Below, piece by piece: positions 12,701 through 23,999 of a stretch of DNA of 64,000 nt. This DNA comes from Corydoras sp. C115. Taxonomy: Eukaryota; Chordata; Actinopteri; Siluriformes; Callichthyidae. The stretch spans positions 278,501-342,500 of the forward strand of contig JAFMOC010000092.1 of NCBI GenBank assembly GCA_019802505.1. Reading direction: 5' to 3'. The first letter of the stretch is position 1. Each line of letters opens with the position of its first letter. The position numbers and the translations under genes are program-made. The notes beneath the pieces are model-generated. The model did not search any database. It had not been told where the DNA came from and worked only from the letters and a program-made list of their open reading frames with translations.

Positions 12701-14562
12701 ACTTCCCAGTCTTCACATCAGTAATGTAAATGTTGTGATTGACATGAGTGGAGGCCATTAGGTTCCTATAGATATAGATAGACATTTACATTGTTAAAAA
12801 AAAGGCGACATCCTTATTCGCTAAATGTTCGGATCCATTTATTTTGGCATCTAATACCAATTTTAATAATTGATTTAATAATAATCCATATAGAGCCATT
12901 CATTCATTATCTTCCGCTTTATCCTATATTAGGATCGCGGGGGGGTTCCCCATGCCCATCCAGGGGAGAACGTTTCGGGCGCTGGGTACACCCAGGACAG
13001 GGCGCCAATCTATCGCTGGGCACACACTCACTCACATACACACTCTATATTGGGCAATTTGGAGAACTCAATTGACTTGATCCATGTTTTTGGACTGTGG
13101 GAGGAAACCGGAGAACCCGGAGGAAACCCACGCGGACATGGGGAGAACGTGGAAACTCCACCCAGATGGGGATTCGAACCGAGAATCCCTAGTGCTGAGA
13201 GGAGAACATGCTAACCACTAAGCCACCGTGCCGCCCATACAGAGCCAAAACTTGATAATACAGTTGTATAGTACACAGATTGTATGTTATTCCGCTTCTT
13301 ATAATGTTATGAACAAAAAACTAAAAAGAAACACAAAACTCTAAGATTAATAATAATATGTGCTGCCACGTTCATGTTGCCCCTGCGAGCTCTCACCACC
13401 TTTTATGATTGAAATACACAGTATCATTTAGTTATCATAATCTAGATCATTTCAACCTAATAAACATAAATACTAAATCTAAACCAATTCGGCGGCACGT
13501 TCTCCTCTCAGCACTAGGGATTCCCGGTTCGAATCCCCATCTGGGTGGAGTTTCCATGTTCTCCCCATGTCCGCGTGGGTTTCCTCCGGGTTCTCCGGTT
13601 TCCACCCACAGTCCAAAAACATGGATCAAGTCAATTGAATTCTCAAAATTGCCCCATATAGAGTGTCTTTGTGTGAGTGAGTGTGTGCCCAGCGATAGAT
13701 TGGCGCCCTGTCTTGGGTGTATCTGCCCAGCGCCCGAAACGTTCTCCCCTGGATGGGCATGGGGAACCCCCCCACGACCCTATTATAGGATAAAGCGGAA
13801 GATTTATAAAATGAATAAACCGGAAGAATGAATAAATGAATGAATAAACCAATTAGTGTAATTAAGACCTTTTGTTCTTTAAACTAAGGTACAACGATCT
13901 TTTTGTAATAAAGACCCAAGTTAGCTACAATTACATGTTTAAATATGCAAACAAAGTAACATCTGATTAAATGCGTCCTAATTTGCATTCACATCCAACC
14001 TTTTATATTTAAACAGGAACTAATCATGGTTCAACCCTCCTCTGTATTATTATTACTACAACATAAAAACAACATTTTAACGTCTTCCCTCCAATCATTA
14101 GAACAGGGGTGAAGAAATCGATCTAGTCATTCCTAATTTAAAAACATTATAAAGGACGGGATCGTTTTACGGCATGGCCCTCTGTGCCACCCTGATTGGA
14201 AATTGATAGCGTCATAGTAAAGTACAAACACAAAGACGGGGCCGATGCTCGGTTCTTACCTGTCTGGGCTGAAGGCCAGCAAGAAGGTTGAGCGAGGATT
14301 ATCTGGCAGTTCCACTTTCTGTTAAAAGTAAAGCGACATTTAAAATCCAAACGCCGTTTCCACGACGGCAGCAGTTCACAGACAGACTGTACATCTGTAC
14401 ATCTGTCTTGGGCAGATTTGCCCCACCTACCTGACTGTCTAGCTTCATGAAGCGGGTCCTGTCCTCCACAAGCTGTTGCAGGAGCCGTTGTGACCCCCTC
14501 ATCCGAACGCCACGCTCTCGCCTTGATATAACCAGCACCGCGTTCCGGTTCTGCGCCGCCAT
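2102..14562 (-). CDS. ambra1: AMBRA1, autophagy/ubiquitin-ligase scaffold protein (18 coding exons)
   Basis: AMBRA1 is a WD40 scaffold for Beclin-1 autophagy and a DDB1-CUL4 substrate receptor. Coding exons, 5' to 3': 14562-14431, 14318-14260, 12765-12582, 12468-12296, 12213-12147, 11224-9816, 9514-9428, 8678-8505, 8332-8252, 8170-8070, 7249-7139, 6155-5967, 5436-5283, 5203-5064, 3949-3854, 3759-3560, 3475-3350, 2568-2102. All have AG/GT borders and compatible phases. The predicted protein is about 1316 residues (human 1298). N-terminal WD motifs include [11 protein letters not shown] and [14 protein letters not shown]; the large sixth exon holds the Ser-rich middle. Two TQT dynein-light-chain motifs (GTQTP, AETQTE) lie in 3759-3560. 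The last exon has [20 protein letters not shown], a poly-Asn run and a TAG stop at 2102-2104. The start in exon 1 has a good context (accaggATGG). Exon 13 carries an apparent one-base loss after LASRRI. Fish often keep two paralogs; I cannot say which this is. Confidence 0.95.
2898..3007 (+). repeat. SINE-A, 3'-truncated
   Basis: Carries the tRNA-like head (GGCGGCACGGTGGCTTAGTG, B box GGTTCGAATCC) and breaks off after CGTGGG. Lies in ambra1 intron 17. Confidence 0.85.
4048..4525 (+). repeat. SINE-A, rearranged copy with duplicated middle
   Basis: The head is altered at its start. The segment from CACAGTCCAAAAACATGGATC to GGCGCCCTGTCCTGG appears twice in tandem. Lies in ambra1 intron 14. Confidence 0.85.
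4556..4825. mobile_element. Tc1-like MITE fragment, copy 1
   Basis: Shares about 260 bp with 6728-6994 at high identity, and its CCACCACCCAAATAATACCT block resembles the Tc1-like MITEs at 35780, 47320 and 51700. No termini are clear. Confidence 0.6.
4826..4908 (+). repeat. SINE-A 3' end fragment
   Basis: Only the last 80 bases of SINE-A remain, from ACGTTCTCCCCTGGATGGGC to the GGAT tail. Confidence 0.8.
5523..5870 (-). repeat. SINE-A, full length
   Basis: Complete copy, antisense to plus, between ambra1 exons 12 and 13. Confidence 0.92.
6342..6677 (-). repeat. SINE-A, full length with TSD
   Basis: Flanked by perfect 12 bp duplications cagcaaaaaact (6330-6341 and 6680-6691). Lies in ambra1 intron 11. 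Confidence 0.93.
6728..6994. mobile_element. Tc1-like MITE fragment, copy 2
   Basis: Near-identical to 4560-4825, in the same direction, two kilobases away in another ambra1 intron. Differences include a few substitutions and a GGA insertion. Confidence 0.6.
7342..7673 (-). repeat. SINE-A, full length with TSD
   Basis: Flanked by tgtctaattt (7331-7340 and 7675-7684). Forms an inverted pair with the next copy in ambra1 intron 10. Confidence 0.93.
7705..8056 (+). repeat. SINE-A, full length; TSD contains the ambra1 exon 10 splice donor
   Basis: Perfect 14 bp duplication aatagaaatgtacc at 7691-7704 and 8057-8070. The right copy includes the last base of ambra1 exon 10 (8070) and its GT donor. 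Confidence 0.95.
8807..9159 (+). repeat. SINE-A, full length
   Basis: Complete copy in ambra1 intron 7, with the tail running into AT-rich sequence. Confidence 0.9.
9160..9408. repeat. (TA)n / (CA)n microsatellite
   Basis: Long TA arrays with CA/GT segments, ending about 20 bases from the donor of ambra1 exon 7. Open frames of Ile-Tyr repeats here are artefacts. Confidence 0.95.
9741..9779. repeat. (GT)n microsatellite
   Basis: A clean GT run about 37 bases past ambra1 exon 6's 3' border, in intron 6. Confidence 0.9.
11331..12030 (-). repeat. SINE-A host copy split by a nested SINE-A
   Basis: Host pieces are 11331-11513 and 11864-12030; the outer duplication gactgagtctta flanks them. The insert occupies 11514-11863. 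Confidence 0.92.
11514..11863 (+). repeat. SINE-A nested inside another SINE-A
   Basis: Full-length insert, antisense to its host. Its duplications are aatcgacttgatcc (11500-11513) and aattgacttgatcc (11864-11877), with one mismatch. Confidence 0.93.
12897..13236 (-). repeat. SINE-A, full length with TSD
   Basis: Flanked by catatagagcc / catacagagcc, in ambra1 intron 2. Confidence 0.9.
13491..13841 (+). repeat. SINE-A with internal deletion in the head
   Basis: Reads GGCGGCACG then jumps to TTCTCCTCTCAG, losing the A-box region. The rest is complete. Confidence 0.88.
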
Positions 14563-14747
14563 CCTGGTCTCGCTTTAGGCCGAGCTCCGGACTCAGTCCC
14601 TCCTCACGCTACAGGCCACTCACTGACTTAAAGGCCCACTAGCCATGCAGACTGACGAAGAACACACAGCAGTATATGTTCAGATATACATACATTAACA
14701 TATGCAAATACATCACGCGTCACTCCACATGTACAATTACAAGAGAG

Positions 14748-15154
14748 TAGGGGTGTATTCAACTAAGGATTTTCATAGTCGAATCTGATTCGTCAGATTT
14801 TCCCTATAGTCGACTGATAGTCGAATCAGTTAAAAGTTCACCACAAGATGGCGCTATAAGCATAGTTTTTAAAAATATATATATATTTTTAATATTTTAC
14901 TACTTGTTTTTCTAACAAAAGAAAACCTTTTTTTGTTGTTTTTCTTTTTTTTCTAGAAATTAGGATGATTTTATTTGACAAAAGGCTATATATATATAAT
15001 GAAAACAAAGACATTTCATGTAAAAACTAATGCTTAGCAGCAGCCATGGGCGCCCCCATGTGGTCAAAATGGTACATTCGACTATGAGGTTCATAGTCGA
15101 CTACGGTTCTCCGAATCGAATCGTCGAATCAGCGAATATTGTAGCTCACCCCTA
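14748..15154. mobile_element. hAT-like MITE with 8 bp target duplication
   Basis: A 407 bp element starting TAGGGGTG and ending CACCCCTA, bounded by caagagag on both sides (14740-14747, 15155-15162). Subterminal TAGTCGA motifs recur in inverted order (CATAGTCGAAT, CATAGTCGACT). It has no coding capacity. Eight-base duplications are typical of hAT elements. Confidence 0.88.
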
Positions 15155-15741
15155 CAAGAGAGTGATGTGCAGTGTGGCATTCAGTCTGAGCACTTGAACA
15201 CTTGGGGTTAAGGAACCAGCTTTGTGACCCGAAGGTCCCCGATTCAATGCCCGGTCCCACCAAGTACTACGGCTAAAGTGCCATTGGGCAAGGCACCGAA
15301 CCCCAATAGCACCCCGGCCGCCGTACATCAGTCAATGCCCTGCTTCAGGCACGTGTGCTGACTTCACTCATTCATTGCATGGATGGATGAAATGTGGAGA
15401 ACTAATTCCTCGGTGTGTCAGCACTTTAGGCAAACTAGATCACTTTAAGAGACATAACCACAAAAAACAAACATGACAAATAGCTTTTTAATATTCAGCT
15501 GAACAAACTTTAGGACAGGACAGCTTTTTGAGAAACGCAACCCCCCCCCCCCAGGTCCTAACCCAAACTGTACGATTCATCCCCCTCATGGAGATCTTAT
15601 CGCATGTTTGAAGACAGACCTAATAATTTGGGCTCTTCGCTCAAATTGGGATGTTAAATCTAAAGCCTGCTGAGTGGCTTGTTTTTAACGCAGTACTGAT
15701 GTATGAACTCTGAATTATTAACATTATAAGGAATTTCGACG

Positions 15742-16018
15742 TGGCACGGTGGCTTAGTGGTTAGCATGTTCTCCTCTCAGCGCTAGGGATCTCCGGTTCG
15801 AATCCCCATCTGGGTGGAGTTTCCATGTTCTCCCTTTTCCTCCCACAGTCCAAAAACATGGATCAATTCATATCCCCATATCGAGTGTGTCTGTGTGCCC
15901 TGCGATAGATTGGCACCCTGTCCTGGGTCTATCTGCCCAGCGCCCGAGACGTTCTCCCCTGGATGGACATGGGGAACCCCCCCGCGACCCTAATATAGGA
16001 TAAAGCGGAAGATAACCA
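15742..16018 (+). repeat. SINE-A, internally deleted, first of a run of three
   Basis: Preceded by aaggaatttcgac (15728-15740) and followed by aaggaatttcaac. It lacks part of the middle. Confidence 0.85.
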
Positions 16019-16039
16019 ATGAGTAAGGAATTTCAACGC

Positions 16040-16372
16040 AGCAAGGTGGCTTAGTGGTTAGCATGTTACCTCTCAGCACTAGGGATTCCGGTTCGAATCC
16101 CCATCTGGGTGGAGTTTCCATGTTCTCCCCGTGTCCGCGTGGGTTGCCTCCGGGTTCTCCGGTTTCCTCCCACAGCCCAAAAACATGGATCAAGTCAATT
16201 GGGATCTCCAAATCGCCCCATATAGAGTGTGTGTGTGTGAGTGAGTGTGTGCCCAGCGACATATTGACACCCTGTCCTGGGTCTATCTGCCCAGTGCCCG
16301 AAACATTCACCCCATGGGACACGGGGACCCCTCTGCGACCCTAATAGAGGACGAAGCTGAAGATGATGGATG
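16040..16372 (+). repeat. SINE-A, second of a run of three
   Basis: Flanked by the same aaggaatttc target word as its left neighbour, so both used one site. Confidence 0.87.
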
Positions 16373-16420
16373 GAATTTCGAATGCAGAAACTTTCAAAAC
16401 CTCACTCATGTTTCAAGTTA

Positions 16421-16768
16421 GGCGGCACGGTGGCTTAGTGGTTAGCACATTCGCCTCTCAGCGCTAGGGATTCCCGGTTCGAATCCCCATCTGGGTGGAG
16501 TTTCCATGTTCTCCCCGTGTCCGCGTGGGTTTCCTCCGGGTTCTCCGGTTTCCTCCCACAGTCCAAAAACATGGATCAAGTCAATTGAATTCTCAAAATT
16601 GCCCCATGTAGAGTGTGTCTGTGTGAGTGAGTGTGTGTGCCCAGCGATGGATTGGCGCCCTGTCCTGGGTCTATCTGCCCAGCGCCCGAGACGTTCTCCC
16701 CTGGATGGGCATGGGGAACCCCACCGCGACCCTAATAGAGGATAAAGCGGGAGATAATGAATGAATGT
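16421..16768 (+). repeat. SINE-A, third of a run, with TSD
   Basis: Flanked by atgtttcaagtt on both sides. Confidence 0.92.
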
Positions 16769-17289
16769 TTCAAGTTTATTTGTCATTAATGCTCCATGTT
16801 GGGACATGTGCACATAAGGTGAGGCATCTGGATATAAACCCTACATAGAAGATAAATGAAATAGACGATATTTACACATGTATGCGCCAAATATATATAA
16901 TATATATATATTATATATATAAATATAAATATATATATACAATTTTAAGTGACTTAGTGTAAAGTGGCTTAGTAAAAAGCAGGAGTGTGGGAGTTTAGGC
17001 ATCCCGCAAGCAATCACGACAGCGAAATAAAAAAAAAAGTGCCAAACACGTTGTTTTCTTAAACAAAATAAAACGTTTAAGCCTAAAAACAACACAAGAA
17101 GGCCATTCTTTAAGTTTAACTCTGAAGCAGGATCGACAGTCAGAGCTAACGAGCTACGAGCTAACTGCGTCAACAGAGGCACGGAGCTCGAGTTATTTGC
17201 CTTGAGGACTAGTTAGCACCTGGTTAACCATCACCCAACAGTCCCGTTTATTAAGAGACTGTGGACTGAAATAAGCTGTCTGTGTCGAG

Positions 17290-17720
17290 TGAGTGACTTA
17301 AGCCTCACAGAACCAGAACCAGAACCGGGGGACAGGAGCCGAGCCCCAGAGCGGCCGCCCGGCCGAGCAAGGACGCTGCGCCGCAGCTAGCAGCCGCCGT
17401 TAGCCACAAACACACATACACACACACACACGATGCAAAAAGCACCGATTTCAACCACAAACCGTCGTGTACACGGCCATTTAAACGTCCGGCAATCCAC
17501 CCAACAAGAGGCACGACGCGGGGCCGCGCTGTACCGACCTGCAGTCCGGGTTCTCGGTGAATTGTGTCATCGACGCCGCGCTAGCATCCCGGGCTCCACC
17601 GCTACCGCCGCAGCAACCGGATCAAAAACGGAATTCCGACCCCGAGATCCCACCGAGTCCCGAACCGTCAATCCGTCTCCATCATAACGGGGGCAACTAG
17701 AAGCAGCGCGTCATGGTTCT
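17290..17720 (-). promoter_or_regulatory. GC/CpG-rich island, candidate ambra1 promoter and leader exon
   Basis: About 430 bp rich in G, C and CpG stand out from the AT-rich surroundings, 2.7 kb upstream of the ambra1 start codon. On the minus strand a possible donor, CTGCAG before GTCGGT, occurs at about 17540. No gene on either strand begins here that I can recognise. An ambra1 leader exon is the likeliest reading but is not proven. Confidence 0.4.
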
Positions 17721-17874
17721 GCGTTAAAACCCGCGGATGTGATCATAACAGCCCATAACGTTAGCTGGTTTATGGCTCTATGGACACCTTGGCGTTGCCA
17801 GGCATTTTCAGCCGAGCAACGATGCTGAAGGAAGGTAGATCGCAGGGACGGTTAGTCGATTGCAGAGGCTAGCC

Positions 17875-18163
17875 ATCCATTATCTTCTTCCACTTTATCC
17901 TCTATTAGGGTCGCGGAGGGGTTCCCCATGCCCATCCAGGAGGAGGAGAAGGTTTCGGGCGCTGGGCAGATACACCCAGGACAGGGCGCCAATCCATCGC
18001 TGGGCACACTCTATATGGGGCAATTTGGAGAACTCAATTCACCTTGGTCCATGTTTTTGCATTGTGGGAGGAACCCGGAGAACACGGAGGAAACCCACAA
18101 GGACAGAACATGGAAACCCAGATTGGGATTCGAACCAGAATCCCTACTAAGTCACCGTGCCAC
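17875..18163 (-). repeat. SINE-A, diverged
   Basis: Contains small deletions and an AGGAGG insertion; the head end is degraded. Confidence 0.85.
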
Positions 18164-18206
18164 GTGTGAAATGTAATTAATAGATTTTTTGTTCAATATA
18201 TGTAAC

Positions 18207-18515
18207 ATTCATTCATTCATTCATTCATTATCTTCCTCTTTATCCTCTATTAGGGTCGCGGTGGGGTTCCCCATGCCCATCCAGGGGAGAACATTTCGGG
18301 CGCTGGGCAGATACACCCAGGACAGGGTGCCAATCTATCGCTGGGCACACACTCACTCACAGACACACTTTATATGGGGCAATTTGGAGAACTCAATTGA
18401 CTTGATCCATGTTTTTGGACTGTAGGAGGAAACCGGAGAACCCGGAGGAAACCCACGCAGACACGGGGAGAACATGGAAACTCCACCCAGATGGGGAATC
18501 GAACCGGGAATCCCT
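18207..18515 (-). repeat. SINE-A, head truncated
   Basis: Stops at the GCGCTGAG block, so the first ~45 bases of the tRNA head are missing. Confidence 0.87.
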
Positions 18516-19199
18516 AGCGCTGAGATTAAACCCTTAAAATTAGGGTTTCTTATAATTAATGATTGTTAATCTTTTATTTATTCTGTAATTAAATTCCTCA
18601 TCATCATCTTCATCATGATTTTCATCAATGTCATCAAATAAACGTTTAAATCATTTGGCAGGAAAAACACCTCAACTGACAAGAACGAAATAATTAAAGT
18701 ACAAAAAAACTTTATTTTGAACTTGAAAAGCTGTTTGAACTCATGAACAACATAAGCAAATGTAGTTTCCGGTCTGAAATGAACTTCAGAGGTCATAAAT
18801 ATGTAAATTAATTCTATTAATAAACACATATATATAAAAAGTGCAAGAATTCATCCGTCACTGTTAAGACGATACAAATGACGTGTGTGAGGACCTTCAT
18901 TTGGTTCATCAGTAATGTATCATTTGAAAGCAGCTTTGGGGGAAATAATAAAAAGAAATACGGAAGTTCAGCTGTTTTACTGACAGCATGGACTTTCTAA
19001 AGGATGTCCATAAATATGCGCTCATGTCATGGAATTACAGTCCAACCCAGTAGGTCTATAGAACATTTTAAACAAACCTGTGCTTTATGGCCACAATTGA
19101 GGGTCCTTTTTTGTTCCAGGAGAACGTGCCAGTGAACACAAAGCAACCGTCACAGTGACACCTGGGGGATGAATTTCACTGCTGTCTAACTGTTAGTGT

Positions 19200-20028
19200 C
19201 AGTATTACAAAGCAGCACAAAATGTTTCACAGGAATAATCAGGGACGTGGAGGAGCCACAGCCGAGTCTCTGTATATCATATGTCTCCACTGGTTCTCTG
19301 GTTTCTTCTCCCACCTTAAATTCTCTGATCATGTTATCAAAACCACCCGTTCCTGCAGTTTCCTTCTTTACAACATAAGGAATATCAGACCCTTCTTGAC
19401 TGAACATGCTATCCAACTGCTTGCTCAAGCCCTAGTCCTATCCCGGCTTGATTATTGTAATGCGCTACTTGCCGGTATCCCAGCTTCCACAATCAGACCT
19501 CTTCAACTAATTCAAAACTCTGCAGCCCGACTCGTGTTTAACCAGCCCAAGCGAACTCATGTCACTCCATCACTCATGTCCCTCCATTGGCTCCCTGTAG
19601 CTGCTGCATTCAGTACAAGTCACTGACTCTGGCCTACAGAACCATTTCTGGATCTTCCTCCTCCTACCTTCACTCTATCTTTTCAACATACACTCCGACT
19701 CGTTCACTTCGCTCCAGTGATGATGGCCGCCTGGTGATTCCACCTCACCGAGGAGCTAATTCTCACTCCGTGATGTTCACCACTGCAACATGTTGGAACG
19801 TTCTTCCCAACTCTGTCCGTAAGGCAGAATCTCTAAACAGGTTTAAGAAACTACTGAAGACGCATCTCTTTAACAAAAACCTGTTGTAGAAAAAAAAAAG
19901 GGCAGCATCAAATAACAATCAGGTTTGATGAATTTACAGTGGAGTTGGTTTTCTCCATAACTTCTGACTTGTAATGTTCTCATTTGTAAGTCGCTTTGGA
20001 TAAAAGCGTCTGCTAAATGACTAAATGT
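19200..20028 (+). mobile_element. L2-type LINE, 5'-truncated dead copy
   Basis: Translated segments show the end of a reverse transcriptase (LDYCNALLAGIP, IQNSAARLVFNQPK, LHWLPVAA) and then ATCWNVLPNSVRKAESLNRF in another frame, so the frame breaks near 19605. The 3' tail AAGTCGCTTTGGATAAAAGC with CTAAATGA repeats is typical of fish L2 elements. It lies between ambra1 and glce. Confidence 0.85.
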
Positions 20029-20236
20029 TTCCTCCCACAGTCCAAAACCATGGATTCAAGCTAAATCGGCTGCTCTAAATAGCCCCTATATAGTGTCAGT
20101 GTGTATGTGAGTGATGTGATTGGCGCCCTGTCCTGGGTGTATCTGCCGATTGCCTGAAACATACTCCCCTGGATGGGCATGGGGAACCCCCTGCAACCCT
20201 ATCATAGGATTAAGCAGAAGATAACAGATGGATGGA
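20029..20236 (+). repeat. SINE-A-like, diverged 3' two-thirds
   Basis: Begins at CCTCCCACAGTCC directly after the L2 tail and ends in a GGAT tail; many substitutions. Confidence 0.75.
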
Positions 20237-20321
20237 TAATGGCCGAAGAATAGCAATGATTATTGATTATTAATCAAAAAAGGGTGTAGTTATAACACTC
20301 AGACTCCATTCATGACTAAAT

Positions 20322-22642
20322 CTAGTTGTGTTTGGCGCGACCCCCTTTGAGATATGTCTTCCAGCGTTTGGCATAGTCTCTGAAAATAGGGGTATTGTCT
20401 ATAGAAGCAAGCAGCTGCAGCTGGTTGATGTGAGTGGTGTGGTAGTCCCAGCGTGCTAGATTTGGAGCTACACCCAGAGTAAAATGCCTTAGATCATAGA
20501 CAGTTCCAGAGCCTGTATCGAACAAAGGCAGCATGGCCTTCAGGGACTCCAATCCTTTGCTGAACAGGACCCCGGCTTCTCTGCCCAGCTTCTCTCCAGC
20601 TACCTCAGCCACGTCGTAGAGCCCCATTAACGAGTACATGAAGCCATTGAGGACAAAACTGCTGGGCGTGGTAGGGTACTCCTCGTACCAGTCATACTTG
20701 CCCATGAACAGTGCTTTCACACCGTGCTGTTCCGACATCTGCTTGAAAGGCGCTATTGCACGCACGGCAGCGGTGAGATAGGCCGGGTCGCGTGTGACCA
20801 AATAAGCCCTGACCAAAGTGGACATGGCCTGACCTTGTGCCATCGCAGAGTACCAGCCTGGCTCCAAGGTTCTAAAGCCCTCCCCCAACTTGCGGGCCAC
20901 TTTGATCGGCCACCCGCCGTGCTCATCCTGGTTGCGGATGAGCCAGTCGCTCGCGGCGAAGAAGGCGGCCATGTGAGCCGTGGAAGACAGGGTGATGTTG
21001 CTGACATAGCCCGATCCGTGCAATTCCAGCTGGACAACGCGGCGTGGCATGATCCGGGTCGGCTTCACTGCTTTACCATTGGATAACCCCACTCCCTTAC
21101 GCAGGTCAGTCACCAAGTCTCGGCTCAGCGTCCGTCGCACTGTATAAGCCCCAATGCCATAGGTGATCTCACGGTCCTTAAAGGAGATCAGAAGGGAACT
21201 GGTGATGTAGTGGATGATGTAGGGGGGTCCCTTCTCTGTGGTCTCCAGGACAACTGACATGCTGCCATTTGAAGTGAACATCACGTCAACCGACAGGACG
21301 AAATCCTTCATGTTGTCCAGAGGAAGAGAAATGCTCTCAGAAGAATCTACACAATGACATAAGAATATTAAAGCTGGAATGTTTACAATACATTTATTGC
21401 TTTCTTAAATTAAGTTTCCTCACATGAAAATGTGTTCTACGATATATGCAGTATTTCACCTGAGGTGCTGAACTGATGAACAGTGGCAATGAGTCCTGGG
21501 TACTGGACCTTAGTAAGTGAGCAGCCTTTGGGAACTTTCCATTGACTGGAACCATCCTCCTGCTCCTCCACTGTGCCGTACATCTTCATGTTCGCCGGCT
21601 TCTCCGTCAGATTCTTACTATAGTGACTTAGTCCATACTGTGCTATCTGGATGGGATAGAAGTAGCCCTGAGGACCCCACTGTGTGGATACAGGAACACC
21701 TGAAAGGCAAAATAGTTTGTATAAAATAGTTAGGGATGAGATGATTTATCTTTTTGCAATTAATCACAATTCAAAACATTACAATTAATAGAGCATCTCA
21801 ACATTGTCATGAAAACATATAAAAAAGTAAATATTATACTGGTACCTGGAACTTTAGACCAAGTGGGGCAACCTTTTCTTTAAATAAATGCTTATGAATA
21901 TGTACTTTAAGGGGTACAGGTTATTTTTAGCTTTGATTTTCATAACATTATTTTATATTTCAGGTTATAAAGAATATTTTGTGTTAGGCCTAATATTCAA
22001 AAAGTTGTCTTTTTTTGATAAGAAAATGTTCTGGTATATCCTCCCAGTGCCCGAGACTACCCTAGATGGGCATGGAGAACGGAAAACCCCTCGCCCCCGC
22101 AACCCAAAAAGATAATGAGATAATGAGATAAGATTTGTAAATAATGACACACCTTCCACGCCGCTGATGCACTTGACGCGGTCTCTCAACTCCACATTGT
22201 AAACTTCAAAAGACATGAAGACGCCGTCTGGGTGGTACGGTTCCCGCTGAGCGTACACACGCGAGTAGCTGTGCGAGAATTCGAAACGCTCCGAACCCTC
22301 GTACTGGACCAGGCGTCCATAAACGCTGAAGTACTTCTCCACCCAGCTGAAAGGCAGGTACACCTCGCCGCCCTCCCTCCTACATTTAATAGTCATGTCC
22401 TCATTTATGAGGCAGTCGATTTGCTCATAAGACATCTCTCTGGCCACCGGGGGCGCCCCAGGGAGCTGGCCGTGGTCCTCCTCCTGCTCAGCAGTGGGTA
22501 GGGGCTCAGGCTCGGGGCGTGTCGGAGCGTGCTGGGCCACATCGCTGGAACACTTGTTCCACAGCAGGAAGGTGATCAAGGCAAAGACGGCACAGAGGAC
22601 CAGCAGAGTCTTGTGGTTGACTCTGGCCACCAGGCAGCGCAT
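20322..22642 (-). CDS. glce: D-glucuronyl C5-epimerase (heparan sulfate/heparin biosynthesis)
   Basis: GLCE converts D-glucuronate to L-iduronate in N-sulfated heparosan in the Golgi. Three coding exons, 22642-22153, 21699-21460 and 21346-20322, join in phase to give 584 residues, close to other vertebrate GLCEs. I chose the ATG at 22642 because [13 protein letters not shown] matches the family start and leads into the type II membrane anchor [16 protein letters not shown]. Two further in-frame ATGs lie upstream (22732, 22696). Conserved blocks include EEIDC-like [20 protein letters not shown] across the first intron, [59 protein letters not shown] in the catalytic cleft, and the C-terminal [20 protein letters not shown]. 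No frame breaks were seen. It lies directly downstream of nox5 on the same strand, as in human 15q23. It could be one of two fish paralogs. Confidence 0.96.
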
Positions 22643-22995
22643 GCTCACATCACAGCTAAGCGAGCGGTTCTGAAAGACATCTACACGGTGTTCCATATTA
22701 TTATGCAAATAATAGTTTCTCAGATTTTCCAAAATTATCTCTATGCATTGCTGTCATTGTCATTTTCCAGCCATCAACTATTAAAGTACAATTTTTAAAC
22801 AAACTGCCAATGATAACAGTATATTTTGAAAAAAATCAAACACTCAAAACGCATGCTCCAAATTTTCAACCTTTTTATTTTTATATAAAAAAAAAAAAAA
22901 AGGAAATTTGTGGAATTATAAGCATTAGCAGGTTATTACAAACTGAAATCAAACCGTTTTCAAGTCAAAACTTTATTCTAGGTGATATTATATTT

Positions 22996-23277
22996 GGGTG
23001 GTTTAGTGGTTTAGCACGTTCGCCTCTCAGCACTAGGGATTCCCGGTTCGAATCCCCATCTGGGTGGAGTTTCCATGTTCTCCCCGCGTCCGCGTGGGTT
23101 TCCTCCGGGTTCTCTGGTTTCCTCCCACAGTCCAAAAACATGGATCAAATCAATTGAGTTCTCCAAATTGCCCCATATAGAGTGTGTTTGTGTGAGTGAG
23201 TGTGTGCCCAGCGATAGATTGGCACCCTGTCCTGGGTGTGTCTGCCCAGCGCCCGAGACGTTCTCCCCTGGATGGTT
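22996..23277 (+). repeat. SINE-A, 3' end missing
   Basis: Head to CCCCTGGATGG is present; the tail is lost. Lies upstream of glce. Confidence 0.87.
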
Positions 23278-23999
23278 GATTAAAAACAACATGGTCATAT
23301 TTGTAATTCTTACTTCTATTCTTACTGTAAAACAGTAGTGTGATGGGGTGGTTAGCACCCAGGGCGAAATCCACTAGACAGGTAGCAGGTCTATCGCAGG
23401 GCAGACACATTAAAACATCTGGGACAACCTGAGAGGGAAAAAGAGCATAAAGAACAAACTCTGCTGACACAGAGAGAACATGCAAAACTCACAGAGAAGC
23501 TGTAAAGTGAGCTTGCTAACCTTTGTCCCTTTATTATTAAATTATGAATGAATAAAAAAAAAATCTACACAATTTATTATTTTAATATATGTTAATATTC
23601 TCATAGCGTGATGTTAAAGTGTAGTTTATGAGAGGTACGGATAACGGTTAAACGGCCAGATGACGCTCCCATTGTTGCCTTTAAAACGGTTTGTCCGGAG
23701 GACCGTTTCAACACACGGACAAGACGTCAGTCACAAAATGACGATCCTTAACGCCTTTAAGACCAAATTAATTACATATTCATAAAACCCAAGATATAAA
23801 ATACTTTTCTTTAGCGGCTGTGTTCGTTGGTTTGGTCAGAACAGCCTGCAAATCCAACAATTCATACGGAGCGTACAGTAGTACAGAACACCGTTACTTT
23901 ACGATTCACTCGGTCATTATTATAATAGGTGCAGTCCACAGTATTATTGATTAACTAACAACATTTTAAAAATCGGATTATGAGTTAAAATCAATTTTA

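Noticed and set aside
19222..19889. A host gene with reverse-transcriptase similarity
   Set aside because: Frame-broken, 5'-truncated and ending in an L2-type tail; it is a dead LINE copy.
22643..22732. Longer glce start at upstream in-frame ATGs
   Set aside because: The family begins MRCL before the membrane anchor; the extra 30 residues look like translated leader or intron sequence.
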